Shown here: piece by piece, positions 11,177 to 22,047 of the stretch
Layout: every line of letters starts with the position of its first letter
Position numbering within the stretch: position 1 is the stretch's first letter
Assembly: GCA_964017065.1 (NCBI GenBank)
Contig: OZ024784.1
Span: 16,783,152 to 16,847,151, forward strand
Direction: 5' to 3'
Source: Haliclona indistincta
Taxonomy: Eukaryota; Porifera; Demospongiae; Haplosclerida; Chalinidae
DNA: 64,000 nucleotides
Position numbers and translations under genes: made by a program
The notes under the pieces: generated by a model
Databases searched by the model: none
What the model saw: the letters and a program-made list of their open reading frames with translations, nothing else
Told to the model about the DNA's origin: nothing

Positions 11177-12600
11177 GTGTGAGTCGTTGTACTGGTTGTG
11201 TGGTTGTACAGGTTGTGGGGTTGTACTGGTTGTGGGGTTGTACAGGTTGTGAGGTTGTACTGGTTGTGGGGTTGTACTGGTTGTGGGGTTGTACAGGTTG
11301 TGAGGTTGTGCTGGTTGTGGGATTGTACTGGTTGTGGGGTTGTGCTGGTTGTGGGGTTGTACTGGTTGTGGGGTTGTGCTGGTTGTGTGGTTGTACTGGT
11401 TGTGTGGTTGTACAGGTTGTGGGGTTGTGCTGGTTGTGTGGTTGTACTGGTTGTGTGGTTGTACTGGTTGTGTGGTTGTACTGGTTGTGGGGTTGTATTG
11501 GTTGTGCTGGTTGTACTGGTTGTGTGGTTGTACAGGTTGTAGTGGTTGTGCTGGTTGTGGGGTTGTACTGGTTGTGAGGTTGTGAGGTTGTACTGGTTGT
11601 GTGGTTGTACTGGTTGTGTGGTTCCACTGGTTGTGGGGTTGTATTAGTTGTGCTGGTTGTACTGGTTGTGTGGTTGTACAGGTTGTAGTGGTTGTACTGG
11701 TTGTGTGGTTGTACTGGTTGTGAGGTTGTACTGGTTGTGTGGTTGTACTGGTTGTGAGGTTGTACTGGTTGTGGGGTTGTACTGGTTGTGAGGTTGTACT
11801 GGTTGTGGGGTTGTACTGGTTGTGGGGTTGTACTGGTTGTGTGGTTGTACTGGTTGTGGGGTTGTACTGGTTGTGAGGTTGTACAGGTTGTACTGGTTGT
11901 GGGGTTGTGAGGTTGTACAGGTTGTGGGGTTGTACTGGTTGTGAGGTTGTACTGGTTGTGGGGTTGTACTGGTTGTGAGGTTGTACAGGTTGTGGGGTTG
12001 TACTGGTTGTGAGGTTGTACTGGTTGTGAGGTTGTACAGGTTGTGGGGTTGTACTGGTTGTGAGGTTGTACTGGTTGTGAGGTTGTACAGGTTGTGAGGT
12101 TGTGCTGGTTGTGGGGTTGTACTGGTTGTGGGGTTGTGCTGGTTGTGTGGTTGTACTGGTTGTGTGGTTGTCCAGGTTGTGAGGTTGTGCTGGTTGTGGG
12201 GTTGTGCTGGTTGTGTGGTTGTACTGGTTGTGTGGTTGTACTAGGTTGTGTGGTTGTGCTGGTTGTGGGGTTGTACTGGTTGTGAGGTTGTACAGGTTGT
12301 GAGGTTGTACTGGTTGTGTGGTTGTACTGGTTGTGTGGTTCCACTGGTTGTGGGGTTGTATTGGTTGTGCTGGTTGTACTGGTTGTGTGGTTGTACAGGT
12401 TGTAGTGGTTGTACTGGTTGTGTGGTTGTACTGGTTGTGAGGTTGTGTGGTTGTACTGGTTGTGAGGTTGTGGGGTTGTACTGGTTGTGAGGTTGTACAG
12501 GTTGTGGGGTTGTACTGGTTGTGTGGTTGTACTGGTTGTGAGGTTGTACTGGTTGTGTGGTTGTACTGGTTGTGGGGTTGTACTGGTTGTGTGGTTGTAC
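11177..12600. repeat. 17-bp minisatellite, GT-rich orientation (~84 units)
   Basis: Units follow TACTGGTTGTGGGGTTG with variable positions (TAC/TGC, GGGG/GTGG/GAGG) and occasional shortened units. Because 17 is not a multiple of three, three units encode a 17-residue peptide that reads open in more than one frame. This explains several long frames on both strands with no protein meaning. Confidence 0.95.
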
Positions 12601-13650
12601 AACCCCACAACCAGTACAACCACACAACCAGTACAACCCCACAACCAGCACAACCACACAACCATTACAACCCCACAACCAGTACAACCCCACAACCAGT
12701 ACAACCCCACAACCAGTACAACCTCACAACCAGTACAACCCCACAACCAGTACAACCTCACAACCAGTACAACCAGCACAACCACACAACCTGTACAACC
12801 TCACAACCAGTACAACCTCACAACCACACAACCAGCACAACCAGTACAACCACACAACCAGTACAACCCCACAACCAGAACCAGTACAACCACACAACCA
12901 GTACAACCCCACAACCAGTACAACCCCACAACCAGTACAACCTCACAACCAGTACAACCAGCACAACCACACAACCAGTACAACCTCACAACCAGTACAA
13001 CCTCACAACCACACAACCAGCACAACCCCACAACCTGCACAACCCCACAACCAGTACAACCCCACAACCAGCACAACCCCACAACCAGTACAACCACACA
13101 ACCAGCACAACCCCACACCAGTACAACCACACAACCAGTACAACCCCACAACCAGCACAACCCCACAACCAGTACAACCACACAACCAGTACAACCCCAC
13201 AACCAGTACAACCTCACAACCAGTACAACCCCACAACCAGCACAACCCCACAACCAGCACAACCTCACAACCAGCACAACCAGTACAACCTCACAACCTG
13301 TACAACCCCACAACCAGTACAACCCCACAACCAGCACAACCCCACAACCAGTACAACCACACAACCAGCACAACCTCACAACCAGTACAACCAGCACAAC
13401 CAGTACAACCACACAACCAGTACAACCCCACAACCAGCACAACCTCACAACCAGTACAACCACACAACCAGTACAACCCCACAACCAGTACAACCTCACA
13501 ACCAGTACAACCCCACAACCAGCACAACCCCACAACCAGCACAACCTCACAACCAGTACAACCAGCACAACCAGTACAACCTCACAACCTGTACAACCCC
13601 ACAACCAGTACAACCCCACAACCTGTACAACCACACAACCAGTACAACGA
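12601..13650. repeat. 17-bp minisatellite, CA-rich (inverted) orientation (~61 units)
   Basis: Same unit as the left array but complemented (CAACCCCACAACCAGTA and variants). The orientation switch lies at about 12,600, where GGTTGTAC is followed at once by AACCCCACAACC with almost no spacer. Confidence 0.95.
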
Positions 13651-13836
13651 CTCACACAAGTAGTTCAAACAGTACTACAGTAGTCTTGTCCACTGTCGAC
13701 ATGTCCAGCAAGAAAGCAATAATTATTTGCATCCACGTGCGCGACGTGCGAATGGGAGGGGAGAGACCCAAAATTCGATGATGTCATTATGACGGATGCG
13801 ACATATAAACTGCACCTAGTGCTACCCAAGGGTTAA

Positions 13837-14427
13837 CCCTTTAATTACTAAATTATCTTGCTGAAATTTTAACCTCGTAAATGCTGACCACTTCTCTTGT
13901 GAATATCTCGTGTGTCTTTTGTGCTACTGGTCTCAAATTTGCGTCCTTTTACGCCAGTGAGTAGCCGCAATTGCCTACACTCAAGTCAGTCGATATGCCC
14001 CTCCCACTTCGAAAGTGAAGCCGATAAAGTGCAACGACCTCGTCAAATTTTGCTCAAAGTTAGTGCTTTGGGGCTGGATACTGAAAAGTACACACAACTA
14101 GCAGTGGTTTTGGTGAGTGCAAAATGTAGTCCAGATCATAGAGAATGCACGAAAATGTGTTTCCGAGCACCCTGAAGCCATAAAATGTCCAAATTTTCTT
14201 GGCAGCCATTTTGTTTTTCTTGAAATGTTGTGAAATTTGCACTGAAGCCATAGAAATGCCGAAGCCAATACGTTTAGCGCAGGGGGCGCGCCGAAAACCG
14301 GTCAATTTTTTGCAGTTATTTGTATTCTTCAATTTGGCTCAATTTTGGGATATTTTAGCACTTTTTCATAAAGTTATGGTGTCTGAAGTATGTATGTCGC
14401 CAAAAGGCGACAATAGGGGTTAAAGGG
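13837..14427. mobile_element. 591-bp non-autonomous element flanked by TTAA, piggyBac-like ends
   Basis: TTAA at 13833-13836 and 14428-14431 brackets CCCTTTAA at the left and its inverse TTAAAGGG at the right (14420-14427). TTAA duplication and CCC-starting ends are typical of the piggyBac group. The inside has no transposase. Confidence 0.65.
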
Positions 14428-14431
14428 TTAA

Positions 14432-14782
14432 GGTGGCCGAATACCGTTACGCGAATAATGACATTCACGACATTAGTAATGATATTCATGTTCCCTAGCA
14501 ATCATCGGCGTTTGGGGTAATGGATGCTGCCACCATTCACCAAAAATAAAATCCCAGGTGCCTTTTTAAAGCTATTTGACGAGCGGTGCACTTTCTAAAA
14601 TAACTAACGGAGGGCGGCTCGAAGAGTTTTTATTAAGATGGATAACCGTTACTTTTTTATGGCTGTAAACGCTCGTGCCAAACCATGCTGGACGCCATGA
14701 AATCTTGTTGATCAGTGATTTTTGGAAAAAGATATCGATTCTGTCCAGAAAACTCTTTGAGTCGCCCTCGGGTAAGTCGTTT
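14432..14782. other. Intergenic, nothing recognised
   Basis: About 350 bp between two TTAA elements. I see no coding exon and no repeat shared with the flanks. Confidence 0.5.
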
Positions 14783-14786
14783 TTAA

Positions 14787-15655
14787 GGTAGGACAGGTGT
14801 GAAGGTGTGAATTTTTGGTATACTATTACAAATAATTATTGTGGTAGAACAGAGCAAGCTAAGGACATTATTTTTTCAAATAGTTAAAGTAGAAATGTTT
14901 GTTTGTATGCACAGTACAAATGAAAGTTTCAAAGTTTTTAGGTTTTGCAAAATGTTCGTCGTTGTAAAGTGTAGTAAAAGTACATTATCTTGTTTTTCTC
15001 GCTGACAGAAAGAGATGGAGTAATTTCAGTTTCACAGTGGTTTAGGGGACGCAAAGAGCTAACTTTTCTGCAGAGGCCGCAATCACAAAGAGATTTGTTC
15101 TCAATGCTCATCGTTTTTAGCTACATTGTGTAAACACTGCCTAGAGCAGCCGACTTGGATCCTGCTGATGCGGCCTCTGCTAAGAACAACACAAACTTGT
15201 TGAAGAATCCGTGTAGCAATTCTTGAGTACTGTTGATACTCCTTCGCTGAGTATGAGCCTGCCAGGCTTCGTGGTTCTGTACAGATCAGTCCTTTCTTGT
15301 TCTCCACGCGCATATTTTTAGTCGTTATTCTATTTAATGACACAAGCAAACGCTTAGCTAATACTGTTCCAAATATGGAAATGTGGTGTAGCCTGTGGTT
15401 TGGCATATAGCTGTATTTGTTACTGCAAATCGCGCTCATGAATCTAATTATTGTTGCGTGAATCTAATTATTGTTGCTTGAATCTAATTATTGTTGCGTG
15501 AATATCATTAAAAGTGATATTTTAAAAGTAGTATATCTCCATAACCAATCAGAATTCTGTACTGTAACGCTGGAAATTTACTTATCAGTCTAAAATATAC
15601 ATATGCTGTAAAACTAACAAAAATCCAAGAGATGAATTTAGACACCTGTCCTACC
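14787..15655. mobile_element. 869-bp non-autonomous element flanked by TTAA
   Basis: GGTAGGACAGGTGT at 14787-14800 is exactly inverted at 15642-15655, and both ends abut TTAA (14783-14786 and 15656-15659). The TTAA duplication suits piggyBac or Kolobok groups; the end sequence differs from the neighbour at 13837. It contains a short tandem repeat but no transposase motif. A minus-strand open frame inside (15439-15101) resembles nothing I know. Confidence 0.75.
15437..15496 (+). repeat. Three copies of a 20-bp tandem repeat
   Basis: CGTGAATCTAATTATTGTTG and two one- or two-base variants follow each other head to tail, inside the TTAA element that ends at 15655. Confidence 0.9.
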
Positions 15656-15659
15656 TTAA

Positions 15660-16481
15660 GTGGAAATTGGCTTCAGCTAACGGTGTAGACGTTTCCTTCG
15701 TCTGATTTTTGGTGAATAAAACTGCCGTTTTTGGTTTTGCATTTCTCTGCGATTGTTCAAGGTATGCCTAAACTTTTAACGCTCTGCTCTTTGTATACCT
15801 TCGTACTTCATGTGTGGCAGCTCTGTTTCGTTTAGCTCGCCCTCGTTGTCCAGCCTGCGAGCTGTGTTCTATTAACTGACTGTAGCCACACCCATCGGTA
15901 TACCGCCACCTCCTGGAAGTGACGAAATTATTATTATTCTACCGCATGGTGCATGCAGAGCATGACAATGAAAAGTGGCCTCAGCTAGTTCGAAATAAAG
16001 AGTATGGAACAAGTATTGTCGATATGTTGTGTTAATTGCATGTAGGATCGGTTGTGTACAGTACTTCTAAATGTGTCACCTATGATCACCAATAGTAATG
16101 TATGCAAAACATTTCTTTTCATACATTACTGAACTCTGACATAAATACTAGATGAAACTAATGTCTTGGTAATTTAAACGTCAAGAAATGCAGATGACTC
16201 ATGCATATGGTTGTGAAATTTTTAACCGTCACTTAGTTCCTTATTAGTCTCTCATATAATTATTTTCACTTGATTCGATGCCTATCAGTGGGTGAACACT
16301 GCCTCTCACTCTGTTTTGAACCTTTTAATATTTCCTGGATTATTTTTTGTTGAATACTGCCGCAGGAACAATGGGAAGCATTAGAGTATAACATTATACT
16401 GATTTTATATTAAAAGCAATAATGTGTCACTTTACTAAAAAAAACAATAACTATACTTGTTAAAGCATTATAGAATGCAAA
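15660..16481. other. Intergenic, nothing recognised
   Basis: This is the downstream side of the first P450 gene. It is AT-rich and shows no coding exon, RNA gene or element ends that I can support. Confidence 0.5.
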
Positions 16482-19207
16482 TTAAAATCTTCTATTTAGC
16501 TTCATCAGCACAGGTACAGCAGGACGACCGACTGATTCCATCTTCATGGGCAGTCTAGTATTAGGTGGACCATCAATAGTCATTTCAAAATGATGACACA
16601 TCTGCATGTTGTATGACAAAGGCGATGGACAAAATGATATTGATGTTAACACACCTTGGTCAAGAGCACTTTCATCTCAAGTTCAGCAAAACGACGACCT
16701 GTATTTGAATGTTGCAGTGAATGTTAACAACTTCTGTTAAATCTATACCGAAGCAGCTTCTTGGCCCAAATCCGAAAGGTAAGACACTGAATGGGTGTGG
16801 TTTGTACTCATCATCTCTGCTCCAGCGATCAGGATAGAACCTCTCTGGATCTTTGCACAAATCTTTCCGAGTTGTGAATGAATAAAACACAGTTGTCTAT
16901 CAAAAAAAAGATTATAAATGAACTGTACATTCTTTTTGTATGTTACATTTGCGGGAATGTGATAACCCATCAGTTCAATGTCCTGTTGTAAGTCTCTTGC
17001 AGAACCTCCAATAATATAATTGAGTCTACATGTGAACATCAAAATCAACCTAACTATTACTAAATCTAAACCTTGCTGTCTCTTTAATGGCATTGTTGAG
17101 GTGAGGCATCTTCTGCAAGCTCTCAGCATCAGCCTCTCCTTCCTCTCCTAACACAGACACTACCTGCTGACGTATCTTCTCTTGTACCTCAGGATGCTTC
17201 GCCACCTCATACAGCAGGAATGTGGCATAGTTGGCAGTCTAGAATATTAACAAAAATATTACAAATTCTAAACGCACCACGCATGCATGCAATAATAATA
17301 TTATATTATCTCAACTGACTCACTGTATCAACTCCAGCAGCAAGCATGTCTATTGCTGATGTAATACACTGTTCTTCGGTCATCTTTCCATCTATCATCC
17401 ACTGTTCTAGTAAACTAAGACTTTCTCCTTTTCCCTTCCTTGTTACATCTTTTCTGTTCCGTTCATAATATTTTCTCCCAATTGATCGCATAGTACAAAG
17501 CGCTTCTTTTGCTTTTAGATATTTCTGTGTTGGGTAAACTTTATAGAGTGCAAGTTGAGAACTCAAGTATTCTACGGATCTAACAAAAGTTTGTACTGCC
17601 TCTTGAAATTGATTTGCTTCTTCAGAGTCTTCCTTTGTAAGATCCAGATCAGCTCCAAATGAAAACCACGCTGATGCTATTATTGAAGAATAAAGATACT
17701 ATATTTATAACTGGTAATAATTATTTGTGGGAATTTTTATTGTGTGATACATGATTCTTTGGTTAAATTCCAGGAATTAAATTTGCATCTTAAGGGACTA
17801 CACGGCGAACTATAGAAATGGCTCGATTTGTGTGCTGTTTTTTCTGCCTCACCATCTAGTACTTCACAGCGGCCTTACCTACTGCTGGGCGGTCCTAGGG
17901 TGGAGCTAGAGGGCCGAGGGACCCAAATGTTTTACGACATAGTTTTTCTTTAATTTAAAGGTAGCAACCAGGGTGGGTGGGAGGGGGGAGGGCGGGCAAG
18001 CGAAGCAGGTGAACCTTGCCTACCTCTGGCACCACAAATGACCTTGCTGCGTTCTTAGCTGACCTCTGTAGCTCAATTCTTGTGCAAACCACGAAACTAA
18101 TTAAATATTCGCGGCCTTGTGACTGACAGACTGAACACTTTACGCAAAAACGCATGCATACGTTTGCTCACCACGAGCCATTCAGTTCACAAATCCATTT
18201 TGGTGGGCGTGGCTTGTCCGCTCATTGAATAAAATTTTTACTCTTTCTACAGTGTTTGCTCCGCCCACAAGCAGATTTGTGAGTTTCTTTGATGATAACT
18301 GTCTTTGACCACGCTTTGTTTGCCCGAAGAAACTGAAATTTTCGTCATTCTGATGTTCGTCGTGTAGTCCCTTAACAGCAAACCACAAGCACAAAATAAA
18401 TCCTGCGAACATGCATTACACATACAAACATTTACAGAGTCTTTCTTTTCAATTAGCCAGTCGTAATAAATTCTATTACCTTCCATTGTCCAGTTAATCA
18501 CATGTGGATAGATATCGTCCACATATCCCTCTTTGTTCCTCGATGCTTCTAATGCTGTCAGTAGGCGATCAGTAGCTCTGTTTATTCCAGAGGAGTAGCC
18601 ATGAACATTAGCAGGTCTTATTTGCTTGTGATGGAGCACTCTCAAATCTTTCCACTCCTGACCATCACTGGATTATGCAATAATGTATGCCATACAAACT
18701 GAGTAATACTGCCAGCAAACTTACATAAAGGCAAATGGAGGTGGGGAACCAGCATCATTATATAAATACTGCATTCTCTCACTCATCAGTTTTGATCTTA
18801 CTGGATACTGACCCTCATTGCGAAGCATTGTCTCATTCTCAGTTGGATTAAAAATGAGCACCAAATCATTTTTTCCAACTTCATGTACAATGTGATTGCA
18901 TATTATATCATGAACACTTCTATCACTTACAAGGTGTTTTTAGGCGAACAATGGGCCCTAAATCTTTATAAAGAACTTTAGAAACCTTAATCATGTCATT
19001 CCCGTTTCCAAATTTGCGTAGCAGTGACAGGTGACCAAGGAATGGAACAGCTCCTCCAGGTGTTGGTATCTCAGAAAATGGGCGAGCGTTGGCGAGAGAC
19101 TGCTGTTCCTTGGCTGGGCATGCTGAGTCTGCGTGTACAGTTGATGTAGTAGACAGTGAACGGAAGAGACTAAATCGATGGGACAGGGAAAACCGAACTC
19201 GAAGCAT
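16482..19207 (-). CDS. Mitochondrial-clan cytochrome P450 (copy 1)
   Basis: Haem-thiolate mono-oxygenase, likely mitochondrial. The ATG at 19207 opens an Arg/Ser-rich presequence (MLRVRFSLSHRFSLFRS) suited to mitochondrial import, then the proline-rich hinge IPTPGGAVPFLGH. Later exons give WKDLRVLHHKQIRPANVHGY (near 18640), the I-helix AAGVDTVS (17340-17310), the K-helix E-T-A-R (near 17070), ARDLQQDIELMGYHIP (near 17000), FYPDRWS, and the haem loop FGFGPRSCFG (16770-16740) that continues as RRFAELEMKVLLTK across an intron. The last exon ends ...VLMKLNRRF at stop 16482-16484. Its closest relative in the window is the neighbouring P450, so this is a tandem duplication. The CYP27/CYP24-like mitochondrial clan fits the sequence; the substrate cannot be told. 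One intron holds a transposon. Confidence 0.85.
17105..17223 (-). repeat. P450 exon segment nearly identical to 20349-20467
   Basis: The 119 bp coding for EVQEKIRQQVVSVLGEEG and its flanks matches the other P450 gene with a single mismatch by eye. The other exons of the pair differ at many residues. Confidence 0.85.
17794..18371. mobile_element. 578-bp non-autonomous TTAA element in a P450 intron
   Basis: GGGACTACACGGCGAAC at 17794 is inverted at 18355-18371 with one mismatch, and TTAA flanks both ends (17790-17793, 18372-18375). It lies in the intron between the WTMEG exon (near 18480) and the FSFGADLDLT exon (near 17660). It has no transposase and includes a G-rich tract. Confidence 0.75.
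17971..17996 (+). other. G-quadruplex-type G tract
   Basis: Six runs of at least three G separated by single bases (GGGTGGGTGGGAGGGGGG, then AGGGCGGG). Loops of one base predict a very stable intramolecular quadruplex. It lies on the strand opposite to the P450 transcript, inside the TTAA element. Confidence 0.8.
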
Positions 19208-19216
19208 CTTGTTCAA

Positions 19217-19671
19217 CGCTGTTGTTATTTCGCTACAAAGAGGTTATAGGTTAATGATATTCACGACACGCAGGCAAATCGGCTAGCTACCTGGGGTATT
19301 ATCCAAAAGAACCAGATCTTAGAGATCTATGCAAAAAAATTGATCTTGATCGTTGAGGCAAAGACGCCAACCCACCACTAGTCAGCTGACCCATCGTGTG
19401 CATTCTTGCGATCCACAGGAACGGGTCAGGTCACACCTGACCAACTGCCTACACCTATTAGTGATTTGCCTTTTGAATTTGTCGTGCTGCTATCACCATT
19501 AGTTGACAGAGACAACATATGCAGGTCACATAATACGTCCCATAAAGATCATTTCTTCATAATAATTATTTTGTTAAATCAATGAGACAGCTACAGAAAA
19601 CCAAACTCGAAGTATCAAACAGGTAGCGAAAATATGTACTCGGTATGTGTTATTCATTGACACACATAATG
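19217..19671. promoter_or_regulatory. Interval upstream of P450 copy 1 / downstream of copy 2
   Basis: About 455 bp that must hold the copy 1 promoter and the copy 2 3' end. I see no strong TATA box or recognisable operator. Confidence 0.3.
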
Positions 19672-21683
19672 CTATAACAGTGTGTGTGTAGTCGGTTCTC
19701 TCGTGGATCTACAGTCAGTACGTGGTGATAGCATGATCTTAACTGGACCTTCAGGACTGATAATGGTCACAAATGTATGTGGTAGTCTGGTGTCAGGAAC
19801 TCCATCAGCTGACATATCAAAATGACGACACATCTGCAAAGACCATTGCACATTATTCAACTAAAGCACTCAGTTCTTCACAAACCTTTGTAAGTAGCAC
19901 TTTCAATTCAAGCTCAGCAATGCGTCGACCTGCAATGATAAATTGAAATCGTTTGTGTACACATTTCGATAGTACCAAAACAAGCTCTTGATCCAAATCC
20001 AAAAGGCAAATCACTAAATGGATGTGGTCGATCAGTATCTTTGCTCCAACGATCAGGATCAAATCTGTCTGGGTTTGTGCATAGATCTGGATCACTTTTT
20101 CGAATATAATAAGGATGTGGTCTATAGCAAAAAATTAAAGTTTTATGACAGAGTGATCACGTATGTTGACATACCCCAGCTGGAATATTATAGCCCATCA
20201 CTTCAGTATCCTTACTCAAGTCTCTCATGAATCCTGGAGTCACTGGACTTATTCTACAATACAGTTCCGGTTTGATAATAATGATAAAGTGTAAAAATTA
20301 ATGTCAGCATTATACCTGTGAGCCTCCTTTATCACGTCTTTGAGGTAAGGCATCTTCTGCAAGCTCTCAGCATCAGCCTCTCCTTCCTCTCCTAACACAG
20401 ACACTACCTGCTGACGTATCTTCTCTTGTACCTCAGGATGCTTAGCCACCTCATACAGCAGGAATGTAGAGTAGTTGGCAGTCTAAAACAATTAATACGT
20501 TTTGGCTTATGCAGTTTCATTTCTGTCGCACTCACAGTATCAATTCCTGCTCCAAACATCTCACACGCAGACATAATGCACTGTTCTTCAGACATTTTGC
20601 CCTCAATCATCCATTGCTCGATCAAACTAACGCTCTCTCCCTTCTCAATTTTTCTCTTGACATTCTCTTTGCTTATAATATCTAGATACTTTTTCCCTAT
20701 TGAGCGCATTGCAATCACTGACTGCTTTGCTTGCTTGTACTGGCGAGTTGGATATATCTTGTAGACTGGTAAACCATTGGTCATGTACTCTAAAGACTGG
20801 ACAAACTTCTTCACTGCCTGTTGGAGCTGTTTCGCTTCAACACTGTCTTCTTTTCGGAGGTCCAGATCAACTCCCAGTGTTATCCAAGCCGATCCTGCAA
20901 AAATAATAATCATAATTATTGCAGACTATTTACATCCATATACCTTCCATTGTCCAGTTGTTGATGAATGGAAAGATATCCTCTATGCATCCTTCCTTAT
21001 TCATGGACAACTCTAACTTTTTTAACAGACGGTTGGTGACTCTGTTTATTCCGGCAGAGTAGCCGTGGACATTAGCTGGTCGGATCTGCTTGTGATGAAG
21101 ACCTCCGTTGTTTTTCCATTCTTTTCCATCTCTGCATTTGGCACAATTACCTCATCTATGTAAATTTAATGCGGTTAAACTTACAAAAATGAGAATGGGA
21201 CTGGAAGGCCTGCATCTTTGAACAAATACTGCATGTTATCACTGAGCAAAAGAGATCTTATTGGATACTGCCAGTCGCTCCTCAGTACTTGTTCAGCAGC
21301 AGAAGGATTGTAAACTAGCAAAATATTTTTTCCGACTGCAGAAAATTATCAAGTATGGGCCACTGAACTATTGAGTCGACTGTTAAATTTGTGCTGAACT
21401 TACGAGGTAGTTTTAATCTCACAATAGGCCCTAGTTTTTTGTGCAAACTCTCAAATAGCTCAAACTTTCCTCGAGTATCTTTTCCGACTAGCTGATGCAA
21501 GTGCCCAAGCAATGGAATGGCTCCCTTAGGAGCAGGGATTTCATTGATGGTCCTAGTAGGTGATGCACGAGACGATGCTGCAACTAGACCGCTTGCTGTG
21601 CATACTAGTGCAGCTGGAGAAGTTGACAGGAATCGTCGAACTGCAAAACGACAGCCCACTGAGCCTCCAGGCAAATATAACAT
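19672..21683 (-). CDS. Mitochondrial-clan cytochrome P450 (copy 2)
   Basis: Tandem paralogue of the downstream P450 with the same exon plan. ATG at 21683 (MLYLPGGSVGCRFAVRRFLS) opens a basic, Ser/Ala-rich presequence for mitochondria, followed by the hinge IPAPKGAIPLLGHLH. Later landmarks are ITLGVDLDLRKEDSVEAKQL (near 20880), GAGIDTVS in the I-helix (20545-20520), the K-helix E-A-H-R (near 20320), MRDLSKDTEVMGYNIP (near 20200), FDPDRWSKD, and FGFGSRACFG (20005-19975) continuing across an intron as RRIAELELKVLLTK. The stop is at 19672-19674. The cysteine ligand and ExxR are present, so the enzyme looks intact. One exon (20349-20467) is almost identical to the matching exon of copy 1. The substrate is unknown. 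Confidence 0.87.
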
Positions 21684-22047
21684 TGCTAGACTCGACTATC
21701 GTGACACAAGCTTCGCTACTACATGTACAGGAATTGGTGTTGTTTTGTATTGCAGGCTGCAGTCATGTGAATCTCAGGCTGCAATTTAATAGCTGCAAGA
21801 CAGTCACCTGATGCAATTTCACTCTGAATTATTTTTACACGTTGCCTCAGGTGATGTTGATAGTGATAAAACTTTGAACCTTGCTCCAGCTGATTTGTGT
21901 GGGCGTAACTTAGCCCAGGTGATGATGACAGCATGTTTTGGGCTCGGTTTGGGCACAACCCGCCAACACTACTGTGTGTTGTTTGACCACAACACCACGC
22001 CATGAATTGAACTACAGTCTTCAGCAGGAGCTCTGCCAGTTGTTACT
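21684..22047. promoter_or_regulatory. Divergent intergenic region (P450 copy 2 / small membrane protein)
   Basis: These 364 bp separate two start codons facing away from each other, so it probably carries both promoters. No defined core-promoter motif could be assigned. Confidence 0.35.

Larger units (their letters stand above)
11029..13827. mobile_element. 2.8-kb foldback element with 17-bp minisatellite arms
   Basis: The ends are inverted repeats: GGGTAGCGCTAGGTGCAG at 11029 matches, with one change, the reverse complement of 13810-13827. Homology continues inward for about 150-180 bp, including an inverse of ACTACTGTAGTACTG. Inside, a 17-bp GT-rich unit (TACTGGTTGTGGGGTTG and variants) runs to about 12,600 and then continues as its complement to about 13,650. 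The whole is a near-continuous palindrome. No target-site duplication is evident; the right flank abuts a TTAA element. Confidence 0.8.

Noticed and set aside
11177..13650. Possible CRISPR-like array
   Set aside because: Units are contiguous 17-mers with no spacers and eukaryotic context; it is a minisatellite.
11151..13781. Many long open frames on both strands (up to ~540 codons)
   Set aside because: They are produced by the 17-bp minisatellite in all frames; no start context, splice or conserved domain supports a protein.
13900..14180. Host exon in the TTAA element (87-codon frame)
   Set aside because: It lies wholly inside a non-autonomous element with defined TTAA ends and shows no recognisable domain.
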